DNA from: Mycobacteroides chelonae
GTDB lineage: Bacteria; Actinomycetota; Actinomycetes; Mycobacteriales; Mycobacteriaceae
Length of the DNA stretch: 64,000 nt
NCBI GenBank assembly: GCA_014204435.1
Contig: JACHLF010000001.1
Span: 62,001 to 126,000 of the forward strand
Direction of reading: 5' to 3'
In this document: piece by piece, positions 16,145-27,498 of the stretch
Numbering within the stretch: position 1 is the first letter of the stretch
How the letters are laid out: every line of letters begins with the position of its first letter
Notes under the pieces: generated by a model
Databases searched by the model: none
Seen by the model: only the letters and a program-made list of their open reading frames with translations
Told to the model about the DNA's origin: nothing
Program-made: the position numbers and the translations under genes

Positions 16145-18112
16145 TTAAGTACTTCTGTTATCGCCTGCGGAATTTCTCGTATTGTGACGCCGGACCAGGT
16201 ATAGGGTTAAGGCGCTGCATATTACGACTACCATTGCTGTGATCAGGGCTGGCCATAGCAATCTATTGCTGCGATGAGGGATGGGCGAAGAATGAGGGCT
16301 GCTCGCTCGGATACTCAATGTTTCCGGCTTTCCGGCGGCACCGGCAAACAGCACATCGCCCTTCAAATCTGCCCACCCGTTCTTCAGATCAGCAAGGTAT
16401 ACGAACAATGGCTTCAGCAGTGCCCAGTCCCCTGATGTGGTGATGAGCAGGACTGTTCGGTTGATGTGAGCGAAAGCTTGGATGGAAGCAAGCCCGCCGG
16501 GAAAGTTCACGAGGGCCTGATTTCGTGCTTCGATATCGGATATCTGGCCCGTGGTGGTGACTGGAGGATTGAGCCCCAATCTGTTAACAGACTCTGCTTG
16601 AGCGATTATGACGGCCCCGGATCCGTCGCGGGCGGCTGTTTCTAGATCTACTAACACCGGATGCAGTTCTGCCTTTGAAGCGTATTGTAGAAGCGAGACT
16701 ACCTGTACTGCGTGATGTAGAGCCTCGGGGTCAGAGTTGTCACTTGCGACCTGAAACGACGAAGCGAATCCTCGGGGTAATGAATCGAAACCGCCCATTG
16801 CGCCGGAATCTGTTCTATTTAAAGTTATAGTCGATTCAGGGCTTACTTGAAACAGCATCGGCTCAGTGCGAGCGTTACACATACCGGGTGCTGGCTGGTA
16901 ATTTACAGATAACGCTAGATCAGTGCTCCGCACTGCAAGTTCGGAGGGGATCGTAAGACGAGTATCAAGGTGGCCTGAGTTATCTAGTTCGTATACGCCG
17001 AGAGCAGTATTGCCGTACGCCACGGTCAATGTTCCTTTTTCATTTTCCTGTACCGGCGTGTGGTCGGCTATCAGACGTATATTAACCGAAGCTGGTTGCG
17101 ACTCCGAAAACAAGACCGGACTTAGGTCGAGAGAGATTTTTCCTTGGCCAAGTGCGGCTGCCGTACCGGCGGCGCCAATTTGTCCGAATGTGGAAACTTG
17201 AGGTGGTGATACTGGACGCGATGTAAAAGATTCGACTTTTGTTCTGTCTGTTTGCGCAAATTCGATCAAGTTTTCTCGGAACAGGTTTGATTGCTCTTCA
17301 AGGCGCTCGCCTTCCCCAGTGATATTAATATACGGGACCGGAAAGCCTGGAATTAGTTCAATGCGCGGATCACCGACTTCTCTGACAACCACGCTACGTC
17401 TGAAAGGGTCGGGCGAGACTGTTGGAGTTTTCTGGTCACGTGTGAGTGCGTGCAGTGTGAAATGCGGAGCGGCAGGTCGGTACCGGTGCGTTAGTGCGGC
17501 GACTAGGTTTAGGACGGTTTGTTGCTCTGCCGGTGTCGGTTTGGGGTCGACGAAGATGTCGATCTCGGGCGCAATTGGCGGGAAGAAATTTTGGATGGTG
17601 TCGGGTGGAGATGGGGCCCCCGCAAATACCACTGTGATATCACTCAATTCCAAATGCGGTGGAGGGCCGCACAGGGGGTCTCCTGAAGTTATCTTCAGGT
17701 CCAATGAAATAAGGAGTGTGCCTCTATTGATATCCGGATCGGAAAGTTCGATACTGAAGAGTTCTGGTGCCCTGCCATTCGCTATCGGCGATATGGCGAT
17801 AGCGCCATATATGCGCCCCTCGGAGTTGGAAGCCTCTAAATATCCGGATTCGATGTGACTTGCCGAGCGGAATGCTCCTGAGAGTCGAACGGGGACTAGT
17901 CCATCTTGTACGGGCACGGATAAATTCTGCCTCGGATACATGGCGCCGAACTGGACCGAGGAACTCATTCCGAGTTGCCGCCAGCTTAGGGTAGTTGTAC
18001 TAGGTTCCGGAACGTCTCCGTCGGGCCTTGCGTTAATAGAGGGCGCGATAGCGAGCATGGTCAGGAAGAGGGCCGTAATTGCAGTCGGCAACTGTGTGCT
18101 AAGTCGTTTCAT
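16145..18112 (-). CDS. BcsB-like exported polysaccharide-synthase partner protein
   Basis: 655 residues with a signal peptide (residues 1-28), a long extracytoplasmic region and one C-terminal membrane helix (about 617-640, LLWPALITAMVVVICSALTLYLV) ending in Arg/His/Asn-rich residues. The segment SLDLKITSGDPLCGPPP...LELSDITVVFAG, followed by DIFVDPKPTPAEQQTVLNLVAAL, resembles actinobacterial BcsB-domain proteins, which sit outside the membrane against BcsA-like synthases and guide the polymer. The overall fold and single C-terminal anchor also fit BcsB. No cyclic-di-GMP site is visible. It starts with ATG 18112 and lies first in an operon with the GT2 gene. Family assignment is from pattern memory and is moderate. 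Confidence 0.65.
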   Translation of the reverse strand: MKRLSTQLPTAITALFLTMLAIAPSINARPDGDVPEPSTTTLSWRQLGMSSSVQFGAMYPRQNLSVPVQDGLVPVRLSGAFRSASHIESGYLEASNSEGRIYGAIAISPIANGRAPELFSIELSDPDINRGTLLISLDLKITSGDPLCGPPPHLELSDITVVFAGAPSPPDTIQNFFPPIAPEIDIFVDPKPTPAEQQTVLNLVAALTHRYRPAAPHFTLHALTRDQKTPTVSPDPFRRSVVVREVGDPRIELIPGFPVPYINITGEGERLEEQSNLFRENLIEFAQTDRTKVESFTSRPVSPPQVSTFGQIGAAGTAAALGQGKISLDLSPVLFSESQPASVNIRLIADHTPVQENEKGTLTVAYGNTALGVYELDNSGHLDTRLTIPSELAVRSTDLALSVNYQPAPGMCNARTEPMLFQVSPESTITLNRTDSGAMGGFDSLPRGFASSFQVASDNSDPEALHHAVQVVSLLQYASKAELHPVLVDLETAARDGSGAVIIAQAESVNRLGLNPPVTTTGQISDIEARNQALVNFPGGLASIQAFAHINRTVLLITTSGDWALLKPLFVYLADLKNGWADLKGDVLFAGAAGKPETLSIRASSPHSSPIPHRSNRLLWPALITAMVVVICSALTLYLVRRHNTRNSAGDNRST

Positions 18113-18284
18113 GATGCCCCGTGGAATTTAGGTTCGATGACGTCCAAGCTGCTTCTTGAATCTTGCCACAATACCCACAGTCGGCCTAGGTTTTTGACAA
18201 TTTACGCCAGTTTCACGCGGGCGGATCAGTCCTGGGAATGCCCGGCCAGGAGCGGTTTCGTGCACCTGCGGTAGTAGGTACGGT

Positions 18285-18535
18285 ATGTCCTACATCCGGC
18301 CTGGGAAGCCCCGGAACAACGGGCACATCGAATCGTTCAACAACCGTCGACGCAAGGAGTGCCTCAACCGCAATCACTGGGACACGCCCTGCTCCAGTCC
18401 CGGGTGGTCATCGGCGACTTCAAGGACGGCCACAACCACCGACACCGGCACTCATCTCTGGGCTACCGCACGTCCGCCGAGTGCGCCGCCGGATGCAGGT
18501 GCGCCCACACCCCGGTGGCCCGCGAGAGCAACTGA
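18285..18535 (+). mobile_element. IS3-family transposase remnant (integrase C-terminus, frameshifted)
   Basis: The first frame reads YIRPGKPRNNGHIESFNNRRRKECLNRNHW, the end of an IS3-type DDE integrase including the third catalytic residue (E of HIESFN). Near 18389 the sense shifts by one base; the next frame continues VVIGDFKDGHNHRHRHSSLGYRTSAEC and ends RESN before TGA 18533-18535, exactly as the family should. Everything upstream (HTH and the first two Asp) is missing and no terminal inverted repeats were found. It marks old IS activity at the edge of the low-GC island. Confidence 0.8.
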
Positions 18536-18652
18536 ATACCGATCAAAACAACCCGACTCCCATTCCGGGTGGACTTGGTATCGGGTACTCGCCATGATGG
18601 CTGAATCTGTAGGGAAATACCGAAGGCTTTTTACGTGGGAAATCACGAGGAA

Positions 18653-19186
18653 CTAGTGGTCCAGCGGGATACGCAACGATGACATGGTCGCGGCCAGGCC
18701 GTCGTACTGGGTGACGAGCAGACAGAAGCCGATGAGCTGACGGCGGTCCAGGAACTTGGTGAGCCCGTCCCAAGCATCATCGGAAAGTGTTCTAGTGGTA
18801 AGGATCTCGTCGACACCGGCGATGAGGGCGCGCTCCTTGTCGGTGAGCCCCTCGGCATCGGCTCCCGCGAAGATCCGCTCTTGATACGCCGGATTGATGC
18901 CGGCTGCCTCGGCGATGCGGGTGTGGTGCTGAAGTTCGTACTCGCACTCGCGTACATGGGCCACGCGCAGGATGACCACCTCGGTGTCGCGAGTGGAGAG
19001 TTTGGTGCCGCGCAGGATGGCTCCGGAGTAGGCCAGCCACGGCCAGAATCGGATGCCGGTCTGTCCGAGGGTGGTCGCCAGGTGCATTTCTGGCACGCTG
19101 ATGGCGCGTGCCATGCCCTTAGCGATTACCCAGTTGATAGGTCCGAGCTCGCGCAGACCACCTGTTGGGATACGGCCACTGCTCAC
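18653..19186 (-). CDS. Carboxymuconolactone decarboxylase/AhpD-like protein (Rv0464c-like)
   Basis: 177 residues. The central LRVAHVRECEYELQHHTRIAEAAG carries a Cys and His in the positions used by AhpD/CMD-type proteins, but with a single Cys (no CxxC), so disulphide reductase activity is unlikely. GTG 19186 overlaps the ramB stop (GTGA), showing translational coupling. M. tuberculosis has the same pair (Rv0465c ramB and Rv0464c). Reaction unknown; a peroxidase-support or gamma-carboxylactone role is only a family-level guess. Confidence 0.85.
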   Translation of the reverse strand: MSSGRIPTGGLRELGPINWVIAKGMARAISVPEMHLATTLGQTGIRFWPWLAYSGAILRGTKLSTRDTEVVILRVAHVRECEYELQHHTRIAEAAGINPAYQERIFAGADAEGLTDKERALIAGVDEILTTRTLSDDAWDGLTKFLDRRQLIGFCLLVTQYDGLAATMSSLRIPLDH

Positions 19187-20613
19187 GGGTGAGTTCCTTC
19201 CTGCAGAACGAGGTATGGCGACACCGTACTGCGATGCTCATCTAGGTCGAGTGCCCGGCCGAGCGCGGGAAAGGCACGCTGAGGACAGTTGTCGCGTTCG
19301 CATACGCGGCAGCCCACGCCGATCGGCGTGGTCGCGCCTTCGGAGGACAGGTCCAGCCCCCGCGAGTAGACCAGCCGGTGCGCATGTCGCAATTCGCAAC
19401 CCAGCCCGATCGCGAATGTCTTACCGGGCTGGCCGTACCGCGATGCGCGCCGCTCCACGGTGCGGGCCACCCAGAGGTAGTTGCGTCCATCGGGCATCTG
19501 CGCCACCTGGACCAGGATCTTGCCCGGGTTGCCGAAGGTTTCGTACACGTTCCACAGCGGACAGGTACCGCCGCTGGAGGAGAAATGGAACCCGGTGGCC
19601 GACTGGCGTTTGGACATGTTTCCGGCGCGATCCACGCGCACGAAGGAGAACGGAACTCCCCGCATCGACGGACGCTGCAGGGTGGACAGCCGATGACAGA
19701 TGGTCTCGTAGCTCACCGAGTAGAAGGCCGAGAGCCGTTCGATGTCATATTGGAAGTCTTCGGCGACCCCGTGGAATTGGCGGTAGGGAAGGACGGTGGC
19801 GGCGGCGAAGTAGTTCGCCAGGCCCAGCCGTGCCAGCGTGCGTGATTCCTCGGAGGTGTACTTGCCGTCGTCGACCATGGTGTCGATGAGATCGCCGTAT
19901 TCCAGGTAGGCCAGCTCGGCGGCAAGTTTGAAAACCTGTTGGCCACCGGAGAGGTGGTTGCTGATCTCCAGCGTCTTGGTTCCCGGGTCGTACTTGTGTA
20001 AGACGCTGTCGCCCAGGTCGATTCGTCGTGCGATCTGTACACCGTGCACCTCGGTGAGGCGGTCGGCGATCTCGCGGGCCAGGTCTGCCCGATGCATCCG
20101 GGTACGAACCGTCAGGTCTTCGGCCGCGGTGTCGAGCTCATGCAGATAGTTGTGCCGCTGATAGAAGTAGTCGCGTACTTCCTCGTGCGGCATGGTGATG
20201 GAGCCGCTGCCGCTGCCGTCGGTGTACCGGTCCTCGGTCGCCGCCGCCAATTGCGTCGTCGTGATCCGATAGCGCCGGTGCAGATTGACCATGGCGCGGG
20301 CCAATGCGGGGTGCCCGGCGACCACGTCGGCGATCTCCGCGGGGTCGACGTCGATGTCCAGGTCCTTGTCCTGCACCACCTCGCGCAGCTCGGCGATCAG
20401 ACGGCTGTCGTCCTGAGAGGAGAAGAACGTCGCGTCGACACCGAACACCTCGGTGATGCGCAGTAGCACCGCAACGGTCAGCGGCCGGACATCATGCTCG
20501 ATCTGGTTGAGGTAGCTCGGGGAGATCTCCAGCATCTGGGCGAGCGCGGCTTGGCTGAACCCGCGTTCGCTCCGGAGTTGACGAAGGCGCCCTCCAACGT
20601 ACGTTTTGGACAC
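19183..20613 (-). CDS. ramB: RamB, XRE-family regulator of acetate/glyoxylate metabolism
   Basis: 476 residues. The N-terminal HTH (about residues 8-62) contains SQAALAQMLEISPSYLNQIEHD. A metallopeptidase-like middle follows, then a C-terminal short-chain acyl-CoA regulator domain with a Cys cluster (GVGCRVCERDNCPQRAFP). RamB represses or tunes aceA and related genes in corynebacteria and M. tuberculosis. It starts with GTG 20613. Here its classical target aceA is about 42 kb away, at 62.5 kb, because the GPL locus intervenes. It is co-transcribed with the Rv0464c-like gene and diverges from mmpS4. Confidence 0.92.
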   Translation of the reverse strand: MSKTYVGGRLRQLRSERGFSQAALAQMLEISPSYLNQIEHDVRPLTVAVLLRITEVFGVDATFFSSQDDSRLIAELREVVQDKDLDIDVDPAEIADVVAGHPALARAMVNLHRRYRITTTQLAAATEDRYTDGSGSGSITMPHEEVRDYFYQRHNYLHELDTAAEDLTVRTRMHRADLAREIADRLTEVHGVQIARRIDLGDSVLHKYDPGTKTLEISNHLSGGQQVFKLAAELAYLEYGDLIDTMVDDGKYTSEESRTLARLGLANYFAAATVLPYRQFHGVAEDFQYDIERLSAFYSVSYETICHRLSTLQRPSMRGVPFSFVRVDRAGNMSKRQSATGFHFSSSGGTCPLWNVYETFGNPGKILVQVAQMPDGRNYLWVARTVERRASRYGQPGKTFAIGLGCELRHAHRLVYSRGLDLSSEGATTPIGVGCRVCERDNCPQRAFPALGRALDLDEHRSTVSPYLVLQEGTHP

Positions 20614-21148
20614 GTTGACCAGCGTACTCGCCTTGCGAACGCCGTCTTCGCAGTCTTGGCAAGGTTTCGGTCCGGCCGGATCGTCATCGCCCGAGCCGCC
20701 GATGCTCCAGAGGTCACCGAGCGATCAAGCTGGTTTGCTTTCTGGGCCCACCCGGCTGCGGCTCACCGGCGAACATCCTCCACAGAGTTGCCTCTCGCTA
20801 TGACCAGCGTCACTGAGGCCGGTCGTTTGGCCCTGAGGTTATAGCAGTGGGGGGTCTCAGCTGCTGATTGACCATCTGTTCACCCATTCGTACTAATGGG
20901 GATAACCGCCCGCGATCGTTGCCTGTAGTTTCCACGCAGTAAATCTGTACACGCTTGTATCCCAAATAGCGTGCTACTCATTCCATATCGGGTGTGCAAC
21001 GGGCACATATGCGGCTCTCATGCATGGTCTAATCTTTAACGGCCGGGGAGCACCGTTGTGGTGTTCCGCGTTTTGCAATTTGGGTGCTGATGTCCGAGCA
21101 TGGTGTCGGATGCCGAGATAGAGGAGGAGGGTTCCGATTCTTCGGCTT
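20614..21148. promoter_or_regulatory. Divergent ramB-mmpS4 intergenic region
   Basis: 535 bases without a convincing gene, holding the divergent promoters of ramB and the GPL export operon. I see a short inverted repeat CCCATT...AATGGG (20883-20900) and a purine-rich GGAGGAGGG (21122-21130) ahead of mmpS4. No promoter hexamers could be assigned with confidence. Confidence 0.5.
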
Positions 21149-21568
21149 TTGATGCGTCTGTGGATTCCACTGCTGGTGCTTGCGGTAATTGCTGCCGGCG
21201 GATTTACCGTGTCGCGGCTCCATGGCATTTTCGGTTCGGAAAAGCGCCCTTCCTACGCAGATACAAATGTCAGTGACTCTAAATCGTTTGACCCCAAGAA
21301 GATGTCTTATGAGGTTTTCGGGTCACCGGGGAACGTTGCCGATATCAGTTATTTCGACGTCAATGGTGATCCGCTGTTCATTCAAAAAGTGCCACTTCCG
21401 TGGTCGGTGAAATTCGAGATCGGCAAGACCACCGCGGTGGGAAGCATCATGGCGCAGGGCGACGGCCGCAGTATCGGGTGCCGCATCATCGTGGACGATG
21501 AGGTCAAATCCGAGAAGGTGACAAACCAGACCAACGCGTTTACCTCGTGCCTCCTGAAGGCCGCATGA
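21149..21568 (+). CDS. mmpS4: MmpS4, membrane partner of MmpL4 transporters
   Basis: 139 residues: one N-terminal membrane helix ([21 protein letters not shown], then HGIFG), followed by a small extracytoplasmic beta-rich domain with [18 protein letters not shown] and two Cys (about residues 117 and 135) that could pair. MmpS proteins act as scaffolds for MmpL GPL transport. The start is TTG 21149 or the adjacent ATG 21152; the GGAGG is farther upstream than usual. Its last codons overlap mmpL4a, giving a tight mmpS4-mmpL4a-mmpL4b operon. Confidence 0.93.
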   Translation: MMRLWIPLLVLAVIAAGGFTVSRLHGIFGSEKRPSYADTNVSDSKSFDPKKMSYEVFGSPGNVADISYFDVNGDPLFIQKVPLPWSVKFEIGKTTAVGSIMAQGDGRSIGCRIIVDDEVKSEKVTNQTNAFTSCLLKAA

Positions 21569-24444
21569 GCGCGGACGCCGGCAAAGGTCAATCGCACCGG
21601 CCGGTAATGGCCACCATCATCCGCCGCGGCGCGGTGTTCATTATTCTGGGCTGGTTGGCGATCACGGTCCTGCTGACCGTCAAGGTGCCGCCCCTGGAGA
21701 TTGTCGAGCGAGAGCATTCGGTCTCACTCAGCCCTCCGGATGCGCCGTCCGTCAAGGCGATGACGCAGATGGGCAAGGTTTTCCAGGAGTCCAATTCCGA
21801 GAGTGTCGCGGTGATCGTGCTCGAGGGGGAGAACACCCTGGGCGACGATGCGCACAAGTATTACGACGCCGTCATTCGTCAGTTGAAAGACGATCCGAAG
21901 CATGTGCAGCATGTCCAGGATTTCTGGGGTGATCCGCTGACCTCCGGCGCTGCGCAGAGCGCCGATGGAAAAGCCGCTTATGTGCAATTGAATCTCACCG
22001 GCCGCTTTGGCCAGGCCGAGGCGAATGAATCGGTAGAAGCCGTTCAGAAGGTCGTGAAGGGAACTCCCGGGCTGCCACCGGGGGTCAAGGCATATGTCAC
22101 GGGACCGGCCGCCGTGGTCTCCGACATGGCCGAGAGCGGAAACCGGACGGTCATCCTGATCACCCTGGTGAGCGTCGGGGTGATCTTCCTGATGCTGCTC
22201 CTGCTCTACCGATCGTTCATCACCGTCATCATCCTGTTGTTCACGGTCGGTATCGAACTGCAGGTCGCTCGAGGACTTGTCGCGTTCCTCGGTATGCATG
22301 GGATTGTCGGATTGACCACGTTCGTCGTCAATCTGCTGGTATCCGTGGGTATCGCGGCGGGAACCGACTACGGCATCTTCTTCGCGGGGCGCTATCAGGA
22401 AGCGCGTCAAGCAGGCGAGGATCGAGAATCCGCCTACTACACCACCTACAAAGGCGTGGCGAAGGTGGTCTTGGCATCGGGCCTGACCATCGCCGGCGCG
22501 ATCGCGTGCCTGCACTTCACCCGCCTGCCCTACTTCAAGCCGCTAGGTATCCCGGGCGCGGTCGGCATCCTGGTCGCGGTGGCGGTCGCGCTCACCCTGG
22601 TGCCCGCGTGCATCGCAGTCGGAAGCCGCTTCGGGATCTTCGATCCCAAACGTCAGGTGACGACCCGCAGATGGCGGCGCATCGGTACTGCGATCGTGCG
22701 GTGGCCCGGTCCGATCTTTGCCGCGACTGTGGCGATCGCGCTCATCGGACTGTTGACGCTGCCCGGGTACAACCCCAGCTACACCGATGCGAAGTACATC
22801 CCGCAAGACATTCCCGCGGTTCAGGGACTCACCGCCGCCTCGCGGCATTTCCCGGAATCCAAGATGTCCACGCCGGACATCTTGTTGATCGAGGCCAATC
22901 ACGATATGCGTAATTCGGCCGATCTCCTGGTGTTGAACAGGTTGGCCAAGGCTGTCTTCGCGGTGCCGGGCATCGCCAATGTGCAGTCCATCACCCGGCC
23001 CGAGGGCACGCAGATAGAACACTCCTCGGTGCCCTTCATGCTGAGCATGTCGAACGCGAGCCAGCGTTTGAGCTTGCCGTTCCAGCGCGCGCGGATGGAC
23101 GACATGCTCAAGCAAGCCGATGACATGTCGAAGACCATCGCCCTTATGCAGCGCATGTCCGAACTGATGAGTCAGATGGTGGACACCACACACCGCATGG
23201 TTGGCACCACCAAGGACCTCCAGCAGGACATGCGGACGCTCCGCGACCACATCGAGGATTTCGAAGACTTCTGGCGGCCGATCCGCAACTACTTCTATTG
23301 GGAGAAGCACTGCTTCGACATCCCGATCTGCTGGTCGATCCGTTCGATCTTCGACGCGCTTGACGGCGTCGACCAGGTGACCGACAAGATGCAGACGCTG
23401 GTTGGCGACCTCGACGAGCTGGACAGCCTGATGCCGCAGCTGCTTGAACAGTTCCCGATCATGATCGAGACCATGAAGAGCACGCGTGAGTCGATGCTGA
23501 CGATGCACAGCACGATGTCGGGCATCTTCGCCCAAATGGACGAGTCCACCGAGAACTCGACAGCCATGGGCAAGGCCTTTGACGCCTCGAAGAACGACGA
23601 CTCTTTCTATTTGCCTCCGGATGTCCTGAAGAACAAGGACTTCCAGCGCGTCATGAAGATCTTCATGTCGCCCGATGGAAAGTCCTCACGCATGCTGATA
23701 TCCCAACGGGGAGACCCGGCCACACCCGAAGGCATTTCACGGGTGGAGCCGATCAAGACCGCGGCGGAAGAAGCGCTCAAGGGAACCCCGCTGGAACACG
23801 CCAAACTCTCGCTGGCGGGTACGGCGGCCGGTGTCAGTGAGCTGGTCGAAGGGTCCAAATACGATCTGTTGATCGCAGGCGTCGCGGCGCTGTGCCTCAT
23901 TTTCATCATTATGCTGCTGATGACCCGGAGCCTGGTCGCGGCCTTGGTGATCGTCGGCACGGTCGCGCTGTCGCTGGGTGCCTCCTTCGGCCTGTCCGTC
24001 CTTGTGTGGCAACACATTTTCGGGATCCAGATCAACTGGGTGGTGCTGGCCATGTCCGTCATCGTGCTGCTCGCGGTGGGATCTGACTACAACCTGTTGC
24101 TGGTCTCGCGCATGAAGGAAGAACTCGGTGCGGGTCTCAACACCGGCATAATCCGGGCGATGGGCGGCACCGGCAAGGTGGTGACGGCCGCCGGTCTGGT
24201 CTTTGCGGCCACGATGGGATCCATGATCGTCAGTGACCTGCTCACCCTCGGGCAGGTGGGAACCACGATCGGCATGGGGCTGTTGTTCGACACCTTGATC
24301 GTGCGCGCGTTCATGACGCCCTCGATCGCCGCGCTTCTGGGCCGATGGTTCTGGTGGCCGCTGCAGGTGTCGCCCCGGCCGCGCGGCGCGGTGCGCGGAT
24401 GGAGGGGACCGCGCCTGGTCCGCTCGGTGCTGCAGAGGAACTGA
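21565..24444 (+). CDS. mmpL4a: MmpL4a, RND-family GPL transporter
   Basis: 959 residues and twelve predicted membrane helices in two RND-like halves. The proton-relay Asp-Tyr pairs are visible in GTDYGIFF (about residue 265) and GSDYNLLL (about 838). Between them lies a long extracytoplasmic insertion, helical and Met/Gln-rich (about 490-640), with the cysteine block [11 protein letters not shown] 21565 overlaps the mmpS4 stop, with GAAGG upstream; the frame from 21547 is less likely. Together with MmpL4b it exports GPL precursors across the inner membrane in this group. The paralogous neighbour shares the whole architecture. Confidence 0.94.
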   Translation: MSADAGKGQSHRPVMATIIRRGAVFIILGWLAITVLLTVKVPPLEIVEREHSVSLSPPDAPSVKAMTQMGKVFQESNSESVAVIVLEGENTLGDDAHKYYDAVIRQLKDDPKHVQHVQDFWGDPLTSGAAQSADGKAAYVQLNLTGRFGQAEANESVEAVQKVVKGTPGLPPGVKAYVTGPAAVVSDMAESGNRTVILITLVSVGVIFLMLLLLYRSFITVIILLFTVGIELQVARGLVAFLGMHGIVGLTTFVVNLLVSVGIAAGTDYGIFFAGRYQEARQAGEDRESAYYTTYKGVAKVVLASGLTIAGAIACLHFTRLPYFKPLGIPGAVGILVAVAVALTLVPACIAVGSRFGIFDPKRQVTTRRWRRIGTAIVRWPGPIFAATVAIALIGLLTLPGYNPSYTDAKYIPQDIPAVQGLTAASRHFPESKMSTPDILLIEANHDMRNSADLLVLNRLAKAVFAVPGIANVQSITRPEGTQIEHSSVPFMLSMSNASQRLSLPFQRARMDDMLKQADDMSKTIALMQRMSELMSQMVDTTHRMVGTTKDLQQDMRTLRDHIEDFEDFWRPIRNYFYWEKHCFDIPICWSIRSIFDALDGVDQVTDKMQTLVGDLDELDSLMPQLLEQFPIMIETMKSTRESMLTMHSTMSGIFAQMDESTENSTAMGKAFDASKNDDSFYLPPDVLKNKDFQRVMKIFMSPDGKSSRMLISQRGDPATPEGISRVEPIKTAAEEALKGTPLEHAKLSLAGTAAGVSELVEGSKYDLLIAGVAALCLIFIIMLLMTRSLVAALVIVGTVALSLGASFGLSVLVWQHIFGIQINWVVLAMSVIVLLAVGSDYNLLLVSRMKEELGAGLNTGIIRAMGGTGKVVTAAGLVFAATMGSMIVSDLLTLGQVGTTIGMGLLFDTLIVRAFMTPSIAALLGRWFWWPLQVSPRPRGAVRGWRGPRLVRSVLQRN

Positions 24445-27401
24445 TGAGACCGGGAATGAGTGCTGAGACAGACTCAGCGCACTCGCGGCCGTTCATCGCG
24501 CGGACAATACGAACGCTGTCGCCCCTGATCATCTTGGGGTGGCTGGTGTTGATTCTGTATACGACACTGGCATCGGTCAATGGGGACTGGAGCAAGGCGA
24601 TTCCCGCACTGGAAACCGTGGGGGACGAGCGTTCGGTATCACTCATGCCGCAGGACGCACCGGCCGTCAAGGCCATCATGCGGATGGGCAAGGACTTCGA
24701 GGAGTCGAACTCCGACAGTTCCGCGATGATCGTCCTCGAGGGCAAGAATCCGCTCGGCGAGGACGCACATCAGTACTATGCCGAACTGGTTCGCCAGCTG
24801 CGGAATGATCCCAAGCACGTCGAGAACGTGCAGGATCTGTGGGGCGACCGGCTGACCTCATCGAGTGTGCAGAGCCCCGACGAGAAGGCCGCGTATGTGC
24901 AGCTGAATCTCGTGGGAAACCAAGGCACCGCGCAGGGCGATGAGTCCGTGGCAGCGGTCCGGGAGATCGTCAAACGGACGTCCCCGTCGGCTCCGAAGGA
25001 TGTCGAAACCTACGTGGCCGGCGCTGCGCCACTGGCGTCGGATATGCAGCATGCGGGCAACAAGTCGATTCTGAAGATCACCGCGGTCACGGTTGTCATC
25101 ATCTTCACGCTGCTGCTGATCCTCTATCGGTCAGTGATCACGGTGATCCTGCTGCTCATCATGGTGGGCGTCGAGCTGGCCGCCGCTCGTGGCATCGTCG
25201 CGTATCTCGGACACCACGACGTTTTCGTGCTCTCTACGTTCGCCGTCAACATGCTGGTCTTCCTGAGCATCGCGGCCGGTACCGACTACGGAATCTTCTT
25301 CTTCGGTCGATATCAGGAGGCGCGTCAGGCGGGCGAGGACTGCGAAACCGCTTATTACACGACGTATCGCAGTGTGGCCCCCGTGGTCTTGGCCTCCGGT
25401 CTGACCATCGCCGGAGCCATCCTGTGTCTGCATTTCACCCGGTTGCCGTACTTCCAAACCATGGGTATCCCCTGCGCCATCGGCATGCTGGCCGCGGTCG
25501 CAGTGGCGGTGACCCTGGTTCCCGCCGGTATTGCGGTGGCTAGCCGATTCGGGCTGCTCGAACCCAGGCGCATGTTGCGCGTGCAGCGGTGGCGCGGAGT
25601 CGGCACGGCAATCGTGCGCTGGCCCGCACCCATCCTGGTCGCCTCGCTGGCGGTGGCACTGGTCGGACTGTCCACTCTTCCGGGCTATAAGACGAGTTAT
25701 AACGATCGGCTCTACATCTCCAGCGACATTCCGGCCAACCAGGGATTCGCCGCCGCCCAACGGCACTTTTCCGAGTCGCGGCTTACCCCAGACGTATTGC
25801 TGATCGAGACCGACCGGGATCTTCGAAACCCTGCGGATTTCCTGGTGCTGAATAAGGTGGCCAAGGCCATTTTCAAGGTGCGTGGGGTCTCGCGGGTTCA
25901 GGGGATAACCCGCCCGGAGGGCACGCCGATCGCCAACACATCGGTGCCCTTCTTGCTGAGTTTGCAGAGTGCCGGCCAAGTGCAGGCGACTCGATTTCAG
26001 AAGAAGCGCATCGCCGACATGCAAAAGCAGGCCGACGATATGGCCAAGATGATCTCGACGATGCAACGCACATACGGCGTGATGAAGAAGATGTCCGAGA
26101 CCACGCACCGGATGACGGCAGACACGCACGAGGTGCAGGAACTCACCGACGACTTGCGTGGCAGTATCGCCCTCTTCGACGACTTCCTCCGGCCGATTCG
26201 CAACTACTTCTATTGGGAGAAGCACTGTTTCGACATCCCCATCTGCTGGTCGATCAGATCGATCTTCGATGCGCTGGATGGGACGGATGCGCTGGACGAC
26301 GGACTGGTCAGACTGGTCAAGGACATGGACCAGCTGGACGCGATCATGCCGCAGCTGCTTGTTCAGTTCCCTCAGATGATCGAGGTCATGCAGAGCATGC
26401 GGACCTCGGTGCTCACCATGTACGCCACCATGTCGGGTCAGTTCGCTCAGATGGACGAGACCACCGACGACGTGATGGCCATGGGACAGGCTTTCGACGC
26501 CTCGAAGAACGACGATTCCTTCTTCCTGCCCCCCGAGGTGTTCAGCAACCCTGACTTCAAACGTGCCATGAGCTCCTTCCTGTCGCCGGACGGAAAGACA
26601 GTGCGGTTCATCATTTCCCATAACGGTGACCCCATGTCGCCGGAGGGGATAACGCGGATCGACCAGGTTCGGAACGCGACCGAAGAGGCGCTCAAGGGAA
26701 CACCGCTGGTGGGCGGCAAGGTCTATATTGCCGGGGCCGCGTCGACCGCCAAGGATTGGAAAGACGGCTCCACCTACGACCTGCTGATCGCGGGCATCGC
26801 GGCGATCTGTCTGGTGTTCATCATCATGCTCATCACCACCCGAAGTTTCATCGCTGCCCTGGTGATCGTGGGTACGGTGGTGCTGTCCCTCGGTGCGTCG
26901 TTCGGCATGTCTGTGCTTCTATGGCAATACATCTTGGGGATCAATCTGCACTGGATGGTGCTGGCGATGTCGGTGATCATCCTCTTGGCCGTCGGATCCG
27001 ATTACAACCTGCTGCTGGTCTCCCGAATGAAGGAGGAGATGGGCGCGGGCCTGAACACGGGCATCATTCGCGCGATGGGCGGCACCGGAAAGGTGGTCAC
27101 CTCAGCGGGATTGGTGTTCGCGGCGACGATGGCCTCGATGGTTGTCAGCGACCTGCAGATCATCGGTCAGATCGGTACCACTATCGGCCTGGGGCTGCTG
27201 TTTGACACCCTGATTGTGCGCTCGTTCATGACCCCGTCGATCGCGGCGCTCCTCGGCCGTTGGTTCTGGTGGCCACAGCGCGTGCGACCACGTCCGCCGA
27301 GCGCGCTTCGTCAGCCCGTGGGTGCTGCGGTCGCGGCGCCGTCTTCGGACCGCCCGGATGACGATAATCCGACCACGGAGCTACCGCGGCTCAACAACTA
27401 A
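24444..27401 (+). CDS. mmpL4b: MmpL4b, RND-family GPL transporter
   Basis: 985 residues, a tandem paralogue of MmpL4a. It has the same Asp-Tyr pairs (GTDYGIFFF at about 279, GSDYNLLL at about 850), the same [19 protein letters not shown] loop and the same twelve-helix pattern, plus a longer hydrophilic C-terminal tail (from about 945). ATG 24444 shares its A with the mmpL4a stop (TGATG) and has AGAGGA just upstream; the longer frame from 24345 lies inside mmpL4a. Both transporters are known to be needed for GPL export, which argues for a heteromeric complex. A hairpin terminator follows. Confidence 0.94.
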   Translation: MRPGMSAETDSAHSRPFIARTIRTLSPLIILGWLVLILYTTLASVNGDWSKAIPALETVGDERSVSLMPQDAPAVKAIMRMGKDFEESNSDSSAMIVLEGKNPLGEDAHQYYAELVRQLRNDPKHVENVQDLWGDRLTSSSVQSPDEKAAYVQLNLVGNQGTAQGDESVAAVREIVKRTSPSAPKDVETYVAGAAPLASDMQHAGNKSILKITAVTVVIIFTLLLILYRSVITVILLLIMVGVELAAARGIVAYLGHHDVFVLSTFAVNMLVFLSIAAGTDYGIFFFGRYQEARQAGEDCETAYYTTYRSVAPVVLASGLTIAGAILCLHFTRLPYFQTMGIPCAIGMLAAVAVAVTLVPAGIAVASRFGLLEPRRMLRVQRWRGVGTAIVRWPAPILVASLAVALVGLSTLPGYKTSYNDRLYISSDIPANQGFAAAQRHFSESRLTPDVLLIETDRDLRNPADFLVLNKVAKAIFKVRGVSRVQGITRPEGTPIANTSVPFLLSLQSAGQVQATRFQKKRIADMQKQADDMAKMISTMQRTYGVMKKMSETTHRMTADTHEVQELTDDLRGSIALFDDFLRPIRNYFYWEKHCFDIPICWSIRSIFDALDGTDALDDGLVRLVKDMDQLDAIMPQLLVQFPQMIEVMQSMRTSVLTMYATMSGQFAQMDETTDDVMAMGQAFDASKNDDSFFLPPEVFSNPDFKRAMSSFLSPDGKTVRFIISHNGDPMSPEGITRIDQVRNATEEALKGTPLVGGKVYIAGAASTAKDWKDGSTYDLLIAGIAAICLVFIIMLITTRSFIAALVIVGTVVLSLGASFGMSVLLWQYILGINLHWMVLAMSVIILLAVGSDYNLLLVSRMKEEMGAGLNTGIIRAMGGTGKVVTSAGLVFAATMASMVVSDLQIIGQIGTTIGLGLLFDTLIVRSFMTPSIAALLGRWFWWPQRVRPRPPSALRQPVGAAVAAPSSDRPDDDNPTTELPRLNN

Positions 27402-27452
27402 GCACGTTGTAGTCCAACCGGTTCGGTATATGAGGGCCCCTGAATAGACAAT

Positions 27453-27484
27453 AGGCCGGAGACGAGTTTTCCTCGGCCCGGCCT
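27453..27484. terminator. Hairpin between mmpL4b and the convergent hemophore-like gene
   Basis: AGGCCG...CGAG, loop TTTTC, CTCG...CGGCCT forms a GC-rich hairpin with small internal mismatches, placed between two converging genes. It probably ends both transcripts. Confidence 0.7.
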
Positions 27485-27498
27485 TTGTCTGGGAAGAC

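Noticed and set aside
20883-20900. CCCATT/AATGGG inverted repeat as an operator
   Set aside because: Arms of six bases with a six-base spacer are easily found by chance and no known regulator matches.
25131-26621. 496-codon minus-strand frame in mmpL4b
   Set aside because: Antisense shadow; His/Asp/Gly-rich composition typical of reversed membrane-protein codons.
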